From NCBI GenBank assembly GCA_947499505.1, contig CANMOQ010000003.1, forward strand, positions 372,001-436,000: a DNA stretch of 64,000 nucleotides, given 5' to 3'. The notes beneath the pieces are model-generated. The model saw nothing but the letters and a program-made list of their open reading frames with translations. It had not been told where the DNA came from and did no database searches. The position numbers were made by a program, and so were the translations under genes. Positions 53,922 to 63,828 of this stretch are shown here, piece by piece (position 1 is the stretch's first letter; every line of letters starts with the position of its first letter). The DNA is from an uncultured Erythrobacter sp. GTDB taxonomy: Bacteria; Pseudomonadota; Alphaproteobacteria; Sphingomonadales; Sphingomonadaceae.

Positions 53922-55949
53922 CTAGAAGCCGTAGCGCAGGCCAAACCACACAGTGCGCGGCACGCCCAGATCAATCGCGCCGTTCGAATTGCGGGTCACG
54001 ATCTCTTCATCAAGCAGGTTCTCACCGCGCAGCACGGCTGAGAACTCACCCGCAATCGGCACTTGGAAAAACGCATCCAAAGTGGTCGCCGCTGGCAGAG
54101 AGGTCGTTTCCTGATCGTCTTCGAACTGCGCGCCAGTGTGGCGCACAGTGCCGGCCAGCCGCCAGCCGTCCGCTGGCTCCCACGCCAGCGTAGCGGAGAA
54201 AGCAAGCTCTGGCGTTTGCGGAGGGCAATTGCCATCAAGCGCGATAGATGCGCCAGAACCGGCGATCTCAGCATCGGTGTACGCCAGCGAACCATTAAAG
54301 CTCACCTGACCAAGTTCTAGCCCAAGCGCAGCCTCTATCCCCTGCGCTTCAATGGCTGGCAGGTTTTGCCGTTGCCGCAGGGTTGGCGTGAGCGTGACGT
54401 TGGCAATTGCGTTCTCAACCTGATTGTCAAACGCGGTCAGAGCCAGACTGACATTCTCATTGGGCCGCCAATCAAGACCAACCTCAAACCCTTCGAGCCG
54501 CTCATTTTCGAGCGCGGCATTGGCCTGTGTCACAACTGGGAAAACCACAAAGGGACGGTAGAGCTCGTTCAAGGTCGGTAGCCGCAAGCCGGTGTAGGCC
54601 GCCGCGCGCAGGGCAAGGCCGCCGCCGAGATCATAGGATGCGCCGGCGCGCCAAGAGAGCGTCCAATCGCTGCGATCCGGCGCGATTGTTTCGCTGACCA
54701 AGGCACCGCTGGCATCAACCGCGCGGAAGAAACCGTCGGAGATAACCGTGCGGTCGGCCCGCAAGCCGCCGGTCAGCAGCAGCGCGCCGATTTGCCAATC
54801 GTCCTCAACGAACAGACCGAGATCGCTGTTGGTGCCTCCCGCACGGCGGCGTTCCCGCAAATTGCCGGTGAAGGCGCTGAACGCCTCCTCCTGCAATTCG
54901 CCATCAGAACGGCGGTAGTCGACGCCCAGCCGGACATTGTGACCGCCGCCAACCGGCGGGCGCACTTCGATTTTGCCGCCAAGCCCGGTTGAAGGCGTGT
55001 TGCGCTGATCAAGCACGCGGACAAAGCGGGTGGAGCTGATCACGATATTGGAGAAATTGCGCGCCTGAACATAGGCCAGCGCATCAAACTGCCAATCGCC
55101 CCGGCCAACGAAGCGGATGCTCGCGTCTTGGCCTTCGCTGGTGGAGTCTGCTCCGTCAAAACGCAGTGTGCGGGCATCATCAAAGACCTGCACCCGCGCT
55201 TGCAATTCGACGTCATCCGTCAATGGCGCTGCGGCTCGCACACCGACGCTCCAGCTGTCGAAAGCGGCGCGTGCTGTTGCGGGCACGCGCTGGTCCTGAG
55301 GCGTGGTGAAGAAGCCTTGCCCTCTGTCCCAGCGGCCGCTCACCACAGCAAAGCCGGAGCCAAGATTTGCGCCAAGGCTAGCGCTCGCTTCGGTTTCCTC
55401 GCGGTCATTCAACAGCAGGCTGGCGTTGACCGGGCCAAGCGTATCGAGGCTGGCGCTTTCAAGCTCAATCGTGCCTGCCAGCGCGCCCGCGCCAAACAGA
55501 CCAGAGCCACCGCCGCGCGTCACCCGGACACGGCCTAATTGCTCAGGCGCAATAGAACTGAGCGGGACAAAGCCGAAAAACGGATCGGTGATCGGCACAC
55601 CGTCAAGCACCACCAAGGCGCGGCTGGTCGCATTGCCGCCCAGCGCCCTTAAGGTAACGCCCTGCGCGCTGGGGTTGGAGGAGCGGCTGTCAGACCGGCG
55701 AAACTGCTGGAAACCAGCAACATTGCGCAGCGCATCTTCGATCCGGCCAGAGCCGGTGGCGATGATCGCTTCACGGTCAATCTCGCTGGTTGCATAGACG
55801 CCAGTGGAAGCTGCCTGCTCCAACCCTTCACCTGTGACGACGATCACATTGTCATCGCCATCACGATCAGATCCTTGGTCTTGAGCATAAAGCGGAGCGG
55901 ACAAAACGAGGGGGAGAGCGGCCGACAGCGACCATCGCATTTTCAACAT
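53922..55949 (-). CDS. TonB-dependent outer-membrane receptor
   Basis: About 675 residues, a shorter receptor than its neighbour. A signal peptide (LVLSAPLYAQ) is followed by a TonB box in VIVVTGEGLEQ and the plug (GFQQFRRSDSRSSNPSAQGVTLRALGG split over 82-108, VVLDGVPITDPFFGF, RVRVTRGGGSGLFGAGALAGTI). The barrel ends in VWFGLRYGF. The plug style resembles siderophore or vitamin receptors, but no specific substrate can be read. Start: ATG 55949 is preferred for its signal peptide; the ribosome site is weak. It is divergent from the flavin monooxygenase. Confidence 0.9.
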   Translation of the reverse strand: MLKMRWSLSAALPLVLSAPLYAQDQGSDRDGDDNVIVVTGEGLEQAASTGVYATSEIDREAIIATGSGRIEDALRNVAGFQQFRRSDSRSSNPSAQGVTLRALGGNATSRALVVLDGVPITDPFFGFVPLSSIAPEQLGRVRVTRGGGSGLFGAGALAGTIELESASLDTLGPVNASLLLNDREETEASASLGANLGSGFAVVSGRWDRGQGFFTTPQDQRVPATARAAFDSWSVGVRAAAPLTDDVELQARVQVFDDARTLRFDGADSTSEGQDASIRFVGRGDWQFDALAYVQARNFSNIVISSTRFVRVLDQRNTPSTGLGGKIEVRPPVGGGHNVRLGVDYRRSDGELQEEAFSAFTGNLRERRRAGGTNSDLGLFVEDDWQIGALLLTGGLRADRTVISDGFFRAVDASGALVSETIAPDRSDWTLSWRAGASYDLGGGLALRAAAYTGLRLPTLNELYRPFVVFPVVTQANAALENERLEGFEVGLDWRPNENVSLALTAFDNQVENAIANVTLTPTLRQRQNLPAIEAQGIEAALGLELGQVSFNGSLAYTDAEIAGSGASIALDGNCPPQTPELAFSATLAWEPADGWRLAGTVRHTGAQFEDDQETTSLPAATTLDAFFQVPIAGEFSAVLRGENLLDEEIVTRNSNGAIDLGVPRTVWFGLRYGF

Positions 55950-56059
55950 GGGCCGCCGCTTAGACGAACCGCTCACGCAAGTCAGTTGCAAAATGCAATC
56001 GTGACTCGCTTTTGCGTCCATCGTGTGCTTACTTCAACATCAAGAGGAGAGAGAAGACG

Positions 56060-57568
56060 ATGCTGGCCACTGCACCAGAGGTTGATGTTCTGATTGTTGG
56101 CGCCGGAATTTCTGGCATCGGCATGGCCGCGCACATGGAAATGAAGGCGCCGCATCACTCCTATGCGATCGTCGAACAGCGCGACAATTTGGGCGGGACG
56201 TGGGATCTGTTCCGCTATCCCGGCATCCGGTCTGACAGCGATATGCACACGCTCGGCTTTGATTTTGAGCCGTGGCGGCATGAGAAAAGCATCGCCGATG
56301 CGCCGTCGATCCTGGAATATCTCAATCGGATCGCGGATGAGCGCGGCATTCGCCAGCACATCCGCTTTGGCCACAAGGTGATCTCTGCCGATTTCCGAGA
56401 TGATGAAGCCCGCTGGCATGTCGAGATGGAGCTGTCCGACGGCACGAGCACGCGCATCACTGCGAACTTCCTCTACCTCGGCTCTGGCTATTACGACTAT
56501 GACGAGCCGTTCGACGCCGGATTTGATCTGGGTGATTTCGAAGGCCAGGTTTTGCACCCGCAATTCTGGCCAGAGGATTTGGACTACACCGGCAAACGCG
56601 TGGTCGTGATTGGCTCCGGCGCGACAGCCGTCACGATCGTCCCGAGCATGGCGGATAAAGCCGCGCATGTGACCATGCTTCAACGCACGCCGACCTGGAT
56701 GGCGTCTCAGCCTGCGAAGGATTGGTTCGCCAACACTCTACGCAAGATACTGCCAGCGAACCTCGCCTACCGGATCACCCGGTTCAAGAATATCCGGATG
56801 CAGGACTTCACCTTCAAGCTCGCGCGCAATCGCCCGCAAAAGGTGAAAGACGCGCTGCATAAGAAGATCGAGAAAGCGCTCGGTCCGAATTACGACAAGG
56901 CCAGCTTTACCCCGCCCTATGATCCGTGGGATCAACGCCTGTGCCTAGTGCCTGACGATGATCTGTTTGCGGCCATGAACGCAGGCAAGGCTGCGGTGGT
57001 CACCGGGCATATTGCGAAGTTTGAGAAAGGCGGCGTTCGGCTGAAATCAGGCGAGTTGATCGAGGCGGATATCGTGGTGACGGCAACCGGCCTCAAGCTC
57101 GCGGTCGCGGGCAAAATCGCGCTCAGCCAAAACGGCGTACCCACCGAGCTTAGCCAGCGCTTCTATTATAAAGGCTGCATGTTCTCGAACCTGCCCAACC
57201 TTGCTGTGGTGTTCGGCTATCTCAATGCCAGCTGGACGCTGAGAGCGGACATCAATTCAGATTACATCTGCCGTCTGCTCAATCACATGCGCAAAACCGG
57301 CGCGGCCATCGCTACCCCAGTCCTCACGCCAGAGGCTGAAGCCACCTTGGAAGAGGACGATATTTTCGACTTCTCCAGTGGCTATATTCAGCGCGGCAAG
57401 CACATCATGCCAAAGAACGCAGTCGAATACCCATGGCGGCTCAATCAGGAATATGTGCTTGATCGCAAGCGCATGGCAAGCGATCCGCTCGACGATGGCT
57501 GGCTGAAGTTCAGCAATGCCAGCGAAGAAGCGGGCGCATCAGGCGGTGAGCTCGAAGCGGCGGAATAG
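56060..57568 (+). CDS. Flavin-containing monooxygenase, Baeyer-Villiger type
   Basis: About 502 residues. The first Rossmann motif GAGISG (FAD) is followed by NLGGTWDLFRYPGIRSDSD, the fingerprint FEGQVLHPQFWP (Phe160, Gly162, His166, Trp170, Pro171) that fits FxGxxxHxxxWP, and a second GSGATA motif for NADPH. These mark a type I Baeyer-Villiger-type enzyme, inserting oxygen next to a ketone. Start: ATG 56060, after GAGGAGAGAG. The N-terminus lies ~110 bases from the divergent TonB receptor. The substrate is unknown. Confidence 0.92.
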   Translation: MLATAPEVDVLIVGAGISGIGMAAHMEMKAPHHSYAIVEQRDNLGGTWDLFRYPGIRSDSDMHTLGFDFEPWRHEKSIADAPSILEYLNRIADERGIRQHIRFGHKVISADFRDDEARWHVEMELSDGTSTRITANFLYLGSGYYDYDEPFDAGFDLGDFEGQVLHPQFWPEDLDYTGKRVVVIGSGATAVTIVPSMADKAAHVTMLQRTPTWMASQPAKDWFANTLRKILPANLAYRITRFKNIRMQDFTFKLARNRPQKVKDALHKKIEKALGPNYDKASFTPPYDPWDQRLCLVPDDDLFAAMNAGKAAVVTGHIAKFEKGGVRLKSGELIEADIVVTATGLKLAVAGKIALSQNGVPTELSQRFYYKGCMFSNLPNLAVVFGYLNASWTLRADINSDYICRLLNHMRKTGAAIATPVLTPEAEATLEEDDIFDFSSGYIQRGKHIMPKNAVEYPWRLNQEYVLDRKRMASDPLDDGWLKFSNASEEAGASGGELEAAE

Positions 57569-57629
57569 GCACATCAATCAGACGTGCAAACGCTTGAGGT
57601 CAAAGCAAGAGTGACCTAATCCACCACCC

Positions 57630-58391
57630 ATGACCACATCGGACAAAATCTGGACCGCAGGCCTCGTCATTATTGGCGATGAGATCCTCTCCGGCCGCAC
57701 CCAAGACAAGAACATCGCGCAGGTTGCATCCTGGTTGCAGGTGCAAGGCATACGTCTGGCCGAGGTGCGCGTGGTGCCCGATGTGGAGGATAAAATTGTC
57801 GAGGCGGTCAACGCTCTGCGCGCGGACAATGACTATCTCTTCACCACCGGCGGGATCGGCCCAACGCATGACGACATTACGGTCGATGCGGTGGCCAAGG
57901 CGCTTGGCGTGCCGGTTGTCATCAATGAAGAGGCGCGCGCGCTGCTGACCCGCTATTACGAAGACAAAGGCGGCATCAACGAAGGCCGCCTGCGCATGGC
58001 CCGCGTGCCCGAAGGCGCTGAGCTGATCCCCAATCGCATGTCAGGTGCGCCCGGTATCCGGCGCGGTAATGTGATCCTGATGGCGGGCGTTCCGCACATC
58101 GCCGCTGGCATGCTCGATGCACTCACCGGCAAGCTGGAAGGCGGCGCGCCGCTGATCACGGAAACCGTCGGCTGCTGGATCGCGGAAAGCGAAGTCGCAA
58201 ACCTTCTGATCGAGGTCGAACAGGCGCATGAGGGATGCCAGATCGGCTCCTACCCCTTCTTTCGCGAGGGCAAAGTGGGCGCCAATTTCGTCCTGCGCTC
58301 AACTGAAAAAGACACACTCAAATCTGCTGTAGATTCGCTGTGCGATGGGCTAGCAACAAGCGGCTATGATTTCACGCCGGGCGGTATTTAA
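57630..58391 (+). CDS. CinA-like / MoCF-domain protein
   Basis: 253 residues. The N-terminal molybdopterin-binding-like domain has the family signature AGLVIIGDEILSGRTQDKN and TTGGIGPTHDDITVDAVA. It matches short alphaproteobacterial competence/damage-inducible protein A homologues, which lack the C-terminal amidase of full CinA. A nucleotide-related role (ADP-ribose pyrophosphatase in some members) is possible. It starts ~60 bases after the monooxygenase gene and may share its transcript. Confidence 0.88.
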   Translation: MTTSDKIWTAGLVIIGDEILSGRTQDKNIAQVASWLQVQGIRLAEVRVVPDVEDKIVEAVNALRADNDYLFTTGGIGPTHDDITVDAVAKALGVPVVINEEARALLTRYYEDKGGINEGRLRMARVPEGAELIPNRMSGAPGIRRGNVILMAGVPHIAAGMLDALTGKLEGGAPLITETVGCWIAESEVANLLIEVEQAHEGCQIGSYPFFREGKVGANFVLRSTEKDTLKSAVDSLCDGLATSGYDFTPGGI

Positions 58392-58504
58392 CCACAAATC
58401 GGCAAAGATTGGCGCGTCCTTACAAGGAATCGCCGTTATTTCTATTTCGGACAAAAGCAAATTGCGTCATCTTCTCCTTGCCTAAGCAAAGGGGAGATTG
58501 TGAG

Positions 58505-60634
58505 ATGCCTAACCCATCACCTTCCGTCATTACCGCACTTGCGCCGAGTAATGTGCGACCCTTGGGAAAGACTGCTGATGGCCATCCTGTTGTGCGCGTG
58601 GAAGCGGGGCCAGATGGCGAGCGCGCAGACTATATCATAGGTGACACCGGCGCGGTGGCGCTCGAAGGGGAGGCGATCAACCGGGCTGAGGCCAATTCCA
58701 TCCAGGTGGATGACAATTTGATCGAAGTCGTGGCTCAGCGCCGCGCGAGCTTTGAACATGCCTATGTCGAGGCCCTGTTTGGCGGCGCTCCGCCCAGCGG
58801 CACGATTGAAGACGTCGTCAACAATGCGATGCGCTGGATCGCGATCCTGCCCGACAGCACCCGCGTGGATGTAAAACGCGGCCTGTTCTTGCTGGAGCTG
58901 TGGCTGCGGCGCAGCTTCACCGAGCTTTCCATTGCAGAGCGTCAGCAGCGCCTGACGGACAAGATTGCTGAGGCTGACTTTGGCATCATCCGCTCGCTTG
59001 GGCGGCTGAGAACGGTGTTCTACTCCGCCTATTATCAGCAGCCGGGCAGCTGGAACGGCATCGGTTTCGTCCCGCCGCAATCGCGCGCCAATGCAAAGCC
59101 ATTTGCAGACACGGATGATCTTAACTGCAGCAATCTGGCCGATACCGAGGATTGCGACTGGTTGGTGATTGGCTCCGGTGCAGGCGGAGCCGCAGCAGCT
59201 GCGGCGCTCGCTGCCAAAGGCGATAATGTCCTGATCATCGAAAAGGGTGATTATTGGTCAACGGCGGAGATCCGCCACCGAGACGCAGAGCAATATGCGG
59301 GCATGTATATTGGCGGCGGTCTGATGACCTCCAGCAACCGCGAAATTGCGATCCTTCAAGCCGAGTGCATTGGCGGATCATCGCTGGTCAACAATGGTAT
59401 TTGCTTCCGCCCTGATCAGGCCAATCCGCATCCGCGCACGCAGGATGTGATCCAGCATTGGAAAGACGAATTCGGCGTCGATGTGAACGCGGGCGGGAAA
59501 CTGACCGCGGCATTTGACCATTTGTGGACCCGGCTGGGCATTGCGGAGATCCCCGAGGAAATATCCGGACCCAATGGCGCGCACTTACGCAATGCCTGGA
59601 ACGCGTTTAAGGCTCAGGGCCATGGCCGAGCAGACGATGCCAATGTCGAGGCCGCAAGGTTTGAGAAGAATTATGGCCACAAGACCCCGCAGCACGATCG
59701 GTCTTGCTGGGGCTGCGGCTATTGCAATTCCGGCTGTCCCTATGATCGCAAGAGCTCGGTCGTCCAAACCCTGCTGAAAGACGCGCTGGCAGATGGCGCG
59801 CGCATTGCGGAGAACACAGCCGCCTTTCGCATCAACATTGGCTGGAACCTGCACAATAAGCCGGTGAAGTCGGTTGAGGCGCACCAGAACGGCCACCATG
59901 TGCGCATTCGCCCGGCCAAGGGCGCGATTATTGCGGCGGGGACTGGTGCCTCCTCGGCGCTGATGGAGCGGTTCAATTTTGCCGATATTGGCGAGCAGAT
60001 TGCCTGCAATCTCGCCTGCCCCGTGATCGCCAAAATGCCGCACGCAGTGAACAGCTGGGACGGCGTGCAAATGGGCACTTATGTTGATCGCGGCGATCAC
60101 CTGATTGAGAGCTGGTTCCACCCGCCCGCGACATTCTCCGCCTCGATGGGCGGATGGTTCGGCGAATATGTCCGCCGGATGGAATCCTATTCCAACCTGG
60201 TTTGCCTTGGCATCCTTATGCCTGTCAGCGATATGGGCGAGGTGAAAGGCGGGCATTTCCGCGTGAAACTGAAACGCAAGCACCGCGAGCAATTGCGCGG
60301 GTTTGTGGTTGATGCCGTAAAGATGCACTTCGCTGGCGGAGCCGAAGAGGTTTATCTTCCCACTTCCAGCAATGTCACTGTGCGACCAGGCGATGATATT
60401 GAGGCTCTGGTCGAGCAACACCTCAAGGACGGGCACGACTTCATCGTCAGCACCTCTCACCCGCAAGGCGGCAATGTGATGGGATCCAATCCCAACCGCT
60501 CTGTGGTGGGCGCAGATCTGAAGGTGCACGGCACCGGCAACCTCTATGTCGCCGATGCGAGCGTGTTCCCATCCTCCATCCGGATCAACGCGCAGATGTT
60601 TACCATGGCGATGGCGCATTCTGCCTTTGCTTGA
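58505..60634 (+). CDS. GMC-family FAD oxidoreductase
   Basis: About 709 residues. An N-terminal ~200-residue helical part precedes the Rossmann fold with GSGAGG (223-228). A Cys-rich insert CWGCGYCNSGCPYD lies in the middle. The C-terminal GMC signature is SHPQGGNVMGSN plus NLYVADASVFPSSIRINAQ, with the catalytic His in SHPQGG. Members oxidise alcohols, sugars or sterols. There is no signal peptide, so it is cytoplasmic or membrane-associated. Start: ATG 58505, with GGGGAGATTG before it; the ATG 32 codons earlier runs through a poorly coding stretch. Confidence 0.9.
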   Translation: MPNPSPSVITALAPSNVRPLGKTADGHPVVRVEAGPDGERADYIIGDTGAVALEGEAINRAEANSIQVDDNLIEVVAQRRASFEHAYVEALFGGAPPSGTIEDVVNNAMRWIAILPDSTRVDVKRGLFLLELWLRRSFTELSIAERQQRLTDKIAEADFGIIRSLGRLRTVFYSAYYQQPGSWNGIGFVPPQSRANAKPFADTDDLNCSNLADTEDCDWLVIGSGAGGAAAAAALAAKGDNVLIIEKGDYWSTAEIRHRDAEQYAGMYIGGGLMTSSNREIAILQAECIGGSSLVNNGICFRPDQANPHPRTQDVIQHWKDEFGVDVNAGGKLTAAFDHLWTRLGIAEIPEEISGPNGAHLRNAWNAFKAQGHGRADDANVEAARFEKNYGHKTPQHDRSCWGCGYCNSGCPYDRKSSVVQTLLKDALADGARIAENTAAFRINIGWNLHNKPVKSVEAHQNGHHVRIRPAKGAIIAAGTGASSALMERFNFADIGEQIACNLACPVIAKMPHAVNSWDGVQMGTYVDRGDHLIESWFHPPATFSASMGGWFGEYVRRMESYSNLVCLGILMPVSDMGEVKGGHFRVKLKRKHREQLRGFVVDAVKMHFAGGAEEVYLPTSSNVTVRPGDDIEALVEQHLKDGHDFIVSTSHPQGGNVMGSNPNRSVVGADLKVHGTGNLYVADASVFPSSIRINAQMFTMAMAHSAFA

Positions 60635-60697
60635 CGGTATTGCGGCATGGGTCGCTCAAACGACCCTTTAACCCTTTTTCGCTATCCCGCAGGCGCG

Positions 60698-61681
60698 ATG
60701 ACGCAGGCATTTATCACGATTGATACCGAGTATTCCTCGGGGCTGTTTACCGGCGCGGATAAGGCTGCGCGCGAAGACAATTTTGCGCGCTCGATCGCCT
60801 GCATCACGCCCGACGGCCCTGCGGGGATCACCCACAAGCTGGCCAAATTCGCCGAGCACGATGTGAAGGCGGTGTTTTTCGTCGATCCGATGCCCGCGAT
60901 GATCTGGGGCATTGCCGCGATTGAAGATGTGGTCGGACCGATCATCGAGGCTGGCCAGGATGTTCAGCTGCATTGCCATACCGAATGGCTCGAGTTGGCC
61001 GGGTCCAATGCTGTCATCAAAGACCGCACGGGCGGCAATATCAAAGACTTCACCTTCGAAGAACAATGCCAGTTGCTCGAATATGCACGCGATGTCCTGA
61101 TCGCCGCGGGCGCGCCCAAACCGGTCGCCTTTCGAGCCGGCAATTACGGCGCGAACAATGACACATTGCGGGCGCTGGCCGCCATTGGCATCCGCTATGA
61201 CAGCAGCCACTGTCCCGCTTTGGTGGAGAGCGGCCCGTGCGAGATTACGCTGACTGAGCGCGACCGCTCACCAATGCTGCACGAGGGCATCATCGAAGTG
61301 CCCGTGGGCGCGATTGCGACCATCACTGGCGGCCTGCGCCACGCTCAAATAACCGCGCTTTCGCTGGGCGAAATGACCGCCGCATTGCGCTATGCGCGCA
61401 GCACCAATCAGCCCAGCTTCACGCTGGTGACGCACAGTTTTGAGCTGGTCAATCGCAGCAAGATGACGCTGAACCGGGTCGTGAACGCGCGGTTTGAGGG
61501 GCTATGCGAAGCGCTCGCGGACATGGAGGGCGTGACCACCGGCAACTACCGTGCCACCCCGCCGCTGCACGGTTCAGCCTCCAACCCGCTGCCATCCGAT
61601 CCGCTGCCCGCGAACCCGCTGCGCACAGGCTGGCGTCTGGCGGAGCAGCTCGCTTCCAACACGCTTTACGGTTCGCTTTGA
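60698..61681 (+). CDS. Polysaccharide deacetylase (NodB-fold) family protein
   Basis: About 327 residues. The fold starts with ITIDTEYSSG (catalytic-region Asp) and continues with LHCHTEWLE (metal His pair), FRAGNYGANNDTL and a late TLVTHSFE. No signal peptide was seen, so it would act in the cytoplasm. Start ATG 60698 is chosen because the upstream 17 codons do not fit the fold; the ribosome site is weak. Its TGA overlaps the next ATG (TGATG), so the two genes are translationally coupled. Deacetylase and acyl/peptidyl transferase pairs like this occur in exopolysaccharide loci; the rest of such a locus is not here. Confidence 0.82.
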   Translation: MTQAFITIDTEYSSGLFTGADKAAREDNFARSIACITPDGPAGITHKLAKFAEHDVKAVFFVDPMPAMIWGIAAIEDVVGPIIEAGQDVQLHCHTEWLELAGSNAVIKDRTGGNIKDFTFEEQCQLLEYARDVLIAAGAPKPVAFRAGNYGANNDTLRALAAIGIRYDSSHCPALVESGPCEITLTERDRSPMLHEGIIEVPVGAIATITGGLRHAQITALSLGEMTAALRYARSTNQPSFTLVTHSFELVNRSKMTLNRVVNARFEGLCEALADMEGVTTGNYRATPPLHGSASNPLPSDPLPANPLRTGWRLAEQLASNTLYGSL

Positions 61682-62607
61682 TGACAAGCGCTAGCACCTC
61701 GATTGACTTCACGGTCGGATCACGGCGGTTGCTGTCCGTTGGCCGAGAGCTGTCGACCTGGGCCTTTACCTTACAAGATGTGCTGGCAGCCGATGACGCG
61801 CCTTTAAGCGCCCCGCAGTCTGGACCGGACGGGGTGCGCGTGCTCTCCGCGCCGCGTTCCGCCGTGCCCGCAATCCGGGCGCAATTTCCGCAGCATCTGA
61901 TCGGCGGGCGGCAGGATTATCAGCGCCACTACATCGATATGCGCCCCGCGATCTGCCCAAGCTATGAAAATTACCTTGCCCGCTTTTCCGGCAAGACCCG
62001 CTCAACCCTCAGGCGCAAGCAGCGCAAGCTTGCGAGCGAAGCCGGAGAGAGCTTCGCGATCACAGAGCACCGCACTGCGCAAGAGGTTGAGGCGTTTCTG
62101 AAAGCCGCCCTGCCCCTGTCGGCCAAGACCTATCAGGCACGCCTGCTTGATGCTGGCCTGCCAGAGACGCCCGAGGCGCACAAAGAGATGCTCGCCAAGG
62201 CTGAGGCAAGCGAAATGCGCTGCTATCTGCTGCATACTGGCGGCGCTGCGATTGCTTACCTCGCGCTGCCGATAACTGGCGAGACATTGGTCTATGCGCA
62301 TCTCGGATATGACCCGGACTGGTCGCGCTGGTCACCGGGTACAGTGCTGCAAATGGAGGCGCTGGAGCGGCTATTCGCTGAGCAGCGCTTTGCTTACTTC
62401 GACTTCACCGAAGGCACCGGCTCGCACAAAGCCATGTTCGGGACCGACAGCGCGGATTGCGCAAGTTTCGTTTTGCTGGAGCCAACGCTGGCCAACCGCG
62501 CTCTGCTGAGCGGAAGAGCAGGCTTCGACAATATGGTTGCTGGCACGAAGAGCCTGGCCGCTCGCACAGGCGCGCTCGGCAAAATGCGCGGATTGCTAAG
62601 GGCCTAG
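61681..62607 (+). CDS. GNAT/FemAB-like acetyltransferase (CelD-type)
   Basis: 308 residues. The centre KTRSTLRRKQRKL and the C-terminal acyltransferase region LVYAHLGYDPDWSRWSPG, FDFTEGTGSHKAMFG match the BioF2/CelD FemAB-like family, which transfers acyl or aminoacyl groups, often in polysaccharide loci. There is no signal peptide. Its ATG overlaps the deacetylase stop; longer upstream frames are read inside that gene and are not real starts. Confidence 0.85.
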   Translation: MTSASTSIDFTVGSRRLLSVGRELSTWAFTLQDVLAADDAPLSAPQSGPDGVRVLSAPRSAVPAIRAQFPQHLIGGRQDYQRHYIDMRPAICPSYENYLARFSGKTRSTLRRKQRKLASEAGESFAITEHRTAQEVEAFLKAALPLSAKTYQARLLDAGLPETPEAHKEMLAKAEASEMRCYLLHTGGAAIAYLALPITGETLVYAHLGYDPDWSRWSPGTVLQMEALERLFAEQRFAYFDFTEGTGSHKAMFGTDSADCASFVLLEPTLANRALLSGRAGFDNMVAGTKSLAARTGALGKMRGLLRA

Positions 62608-62611
62608 ATGC

Positions 62612-62647
62612 AAAAAGGGCCGGAAGCGTCAGCTCCCAGCCCCTTTT
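62612..62647. terminator. Intrinsic terminator between convergent genes
   Basis: AAAAAGGGCCGGAAGC pairs with GCTCCCAGCCCCTTTT imperfectly around a short GTCA loop, ending in TTTT. It follows the acetyltransferase stop and can also end the rplA transcript. Confidence 0.75.
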
Positions 62648-62698
62648 ATCAATTTGGACCAATCGGTTCCGAAGGAACCGCGAGATCATTAGGTCAAA

Positions 62699-63394
62699 TT
62701 AAGCGCCTTCGATTTCCGCGAAGTCGATCTTAACACCTGGGCCCATGGTCGAGGTCAGAGTGACCTTCTTCACATATTTGCCCTTCGCGCCAGTTGGCTT
62801 GGCTTTGACGATCGCTTGCGTCAGCGCTTCAAAGTTTGCCTTCAGCGCATCGTCTGAGAACGACAGCTTGCCGATGCCGGTGTGGACGATGCCCATCTTC
62901 TCAACGCGGAACTCAACCTGGCCGCCCTTGGCGTCCTTAACGGCTTGCTCAACGTTTGGAGTGACCGTGCCCAACTTCGGGTTCGGCATCAGGCCCTTTG
63001 GACCCAGAACCTTACCAAGGCGGCCAACAACGCCCATCATGTCAGGGGTCGCGATGATCCGGTCATAATCGAGATTGCCAGCCTGCATGTCTTCCATGAG
63101 GTCTTCCGCGCCAACCTTGTCAGCACCAGCGGCAGTGGCCTTGTCCGCATTGTCGCCGCGCGCAAACACAGCAACTTTCACGTCCTTACCAGTGCCTGAT
63201 GGCAGCGAGACCATGCCGCGAACCATTTGGTCAGCGTGGCGTGGGTCAACGCCCAGGTTCATCGCAATTTCGACTGTCTCGTCGAACTTCTTAGACGCAT
63301 GCTCGCGCAGGGTCTTGATCGCGTCGTCAACGCCGTAGAGCTTTTCTGAATCGAGCTCAGCGCGCAGTTTTTGATTTTTGGTAAGCTTCGGCAT
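62699..63394 (-). CDS. rplA: 50S ribosomal protein L1
   Basis: 231 residues, the standard length. Typical segments include [39 protein letters not shown] and [32 protein letters not shown]1 lies at the L1 stalk of the ribosome and in many bacteria represses its own operon. Start ATG 63394 follows GGAGGGCTGATC. It begins 2 bases after the rplK stop. Confidence 0.98.
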   Translation of the reverse strand: MPKLTKNQKLRAELDSEKLYGVDDAIKTLREHASKKFDETVEIAMNLGVDPRHADQMVRGMVSLPSGTGKDVKVAVFARGDNADKATAAGADKVGAEDLMEDMQAGNLDYDRIIATPDMMGVVGRLGKVLGPKGLMPNPKLGTVTPNVEQAVKDAKGGQVEFRVEKMGIVHTGIGKLSFSDDALKANFEALTQAIVKAKPTGAKGKYVKKVTLTSTMGPGVKIDFAEIEGA

Positions 63395-63396
63395 GA

Positions 63397-63828
63397 TCAG
63401 CCCTCCACCACTTCGAGGCCCATCGAACGAGCAGAGCCCGCGATGATCTTCACAGCCTGGTCAATATCGTTCGCGTTGAGGTCAGCCATTTTCGCCTCAG
63501 CGATTTCCTTCAGCGCGCTGGTCTTGATCGAGCCAGCGACAACCTTGCCCGGCTCGCCAGAGCCTTTCTTCAGCTTCGCGGCCTTCTTGATCAGGTACGA
63601 TGCTGGCGGGGTTTTGGTGGTGAAGGTGAATGAGCGATCCGCATAAACCGTGATGGTGGTGGGGATCGGAGCGTTCTTCTCAAGGTCCTGTGTCGCGGCG
63701 TTAAACGCCTTACAGAATTCCATGATGTTCACGCCGCGCTGACCCAAAGCTGGGCCGATTGGCGGTGATGGGTTTGCTGTACCAGCTGGAACTTGCAGCT
63801 TGATATAGCCTTCAATTTTCTTGGCCAC
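63397..63828 (-). CDS. rplK: 50S ribosomal protein L11
   Basis: 143 residues, standard length. [40 protein letters not shown] and [22 protein letters not shown] are typical. L11 binds 23S rRNA at the GTPase centre. The start codon is GTG (63828), preceded 7 bases earlier by a strong AAAGGAGG. Upstream genes of the operon (usually nusG and secE) lie outside the window. Confidence 0.98.
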   Translation of the reverse strand: MAKKIEGYIKLQVPAGTANPSPPIGPALGQRGVNIMEFCKAFNAATQDLEKNAPIPTTITVYADRSFTFTTKTPPASYLIKKAAKLKKGSGEPGKVVAGSIKTSALKEIAEAKMADLNANDIDQAVKIIAGSARSMGLEVVEG

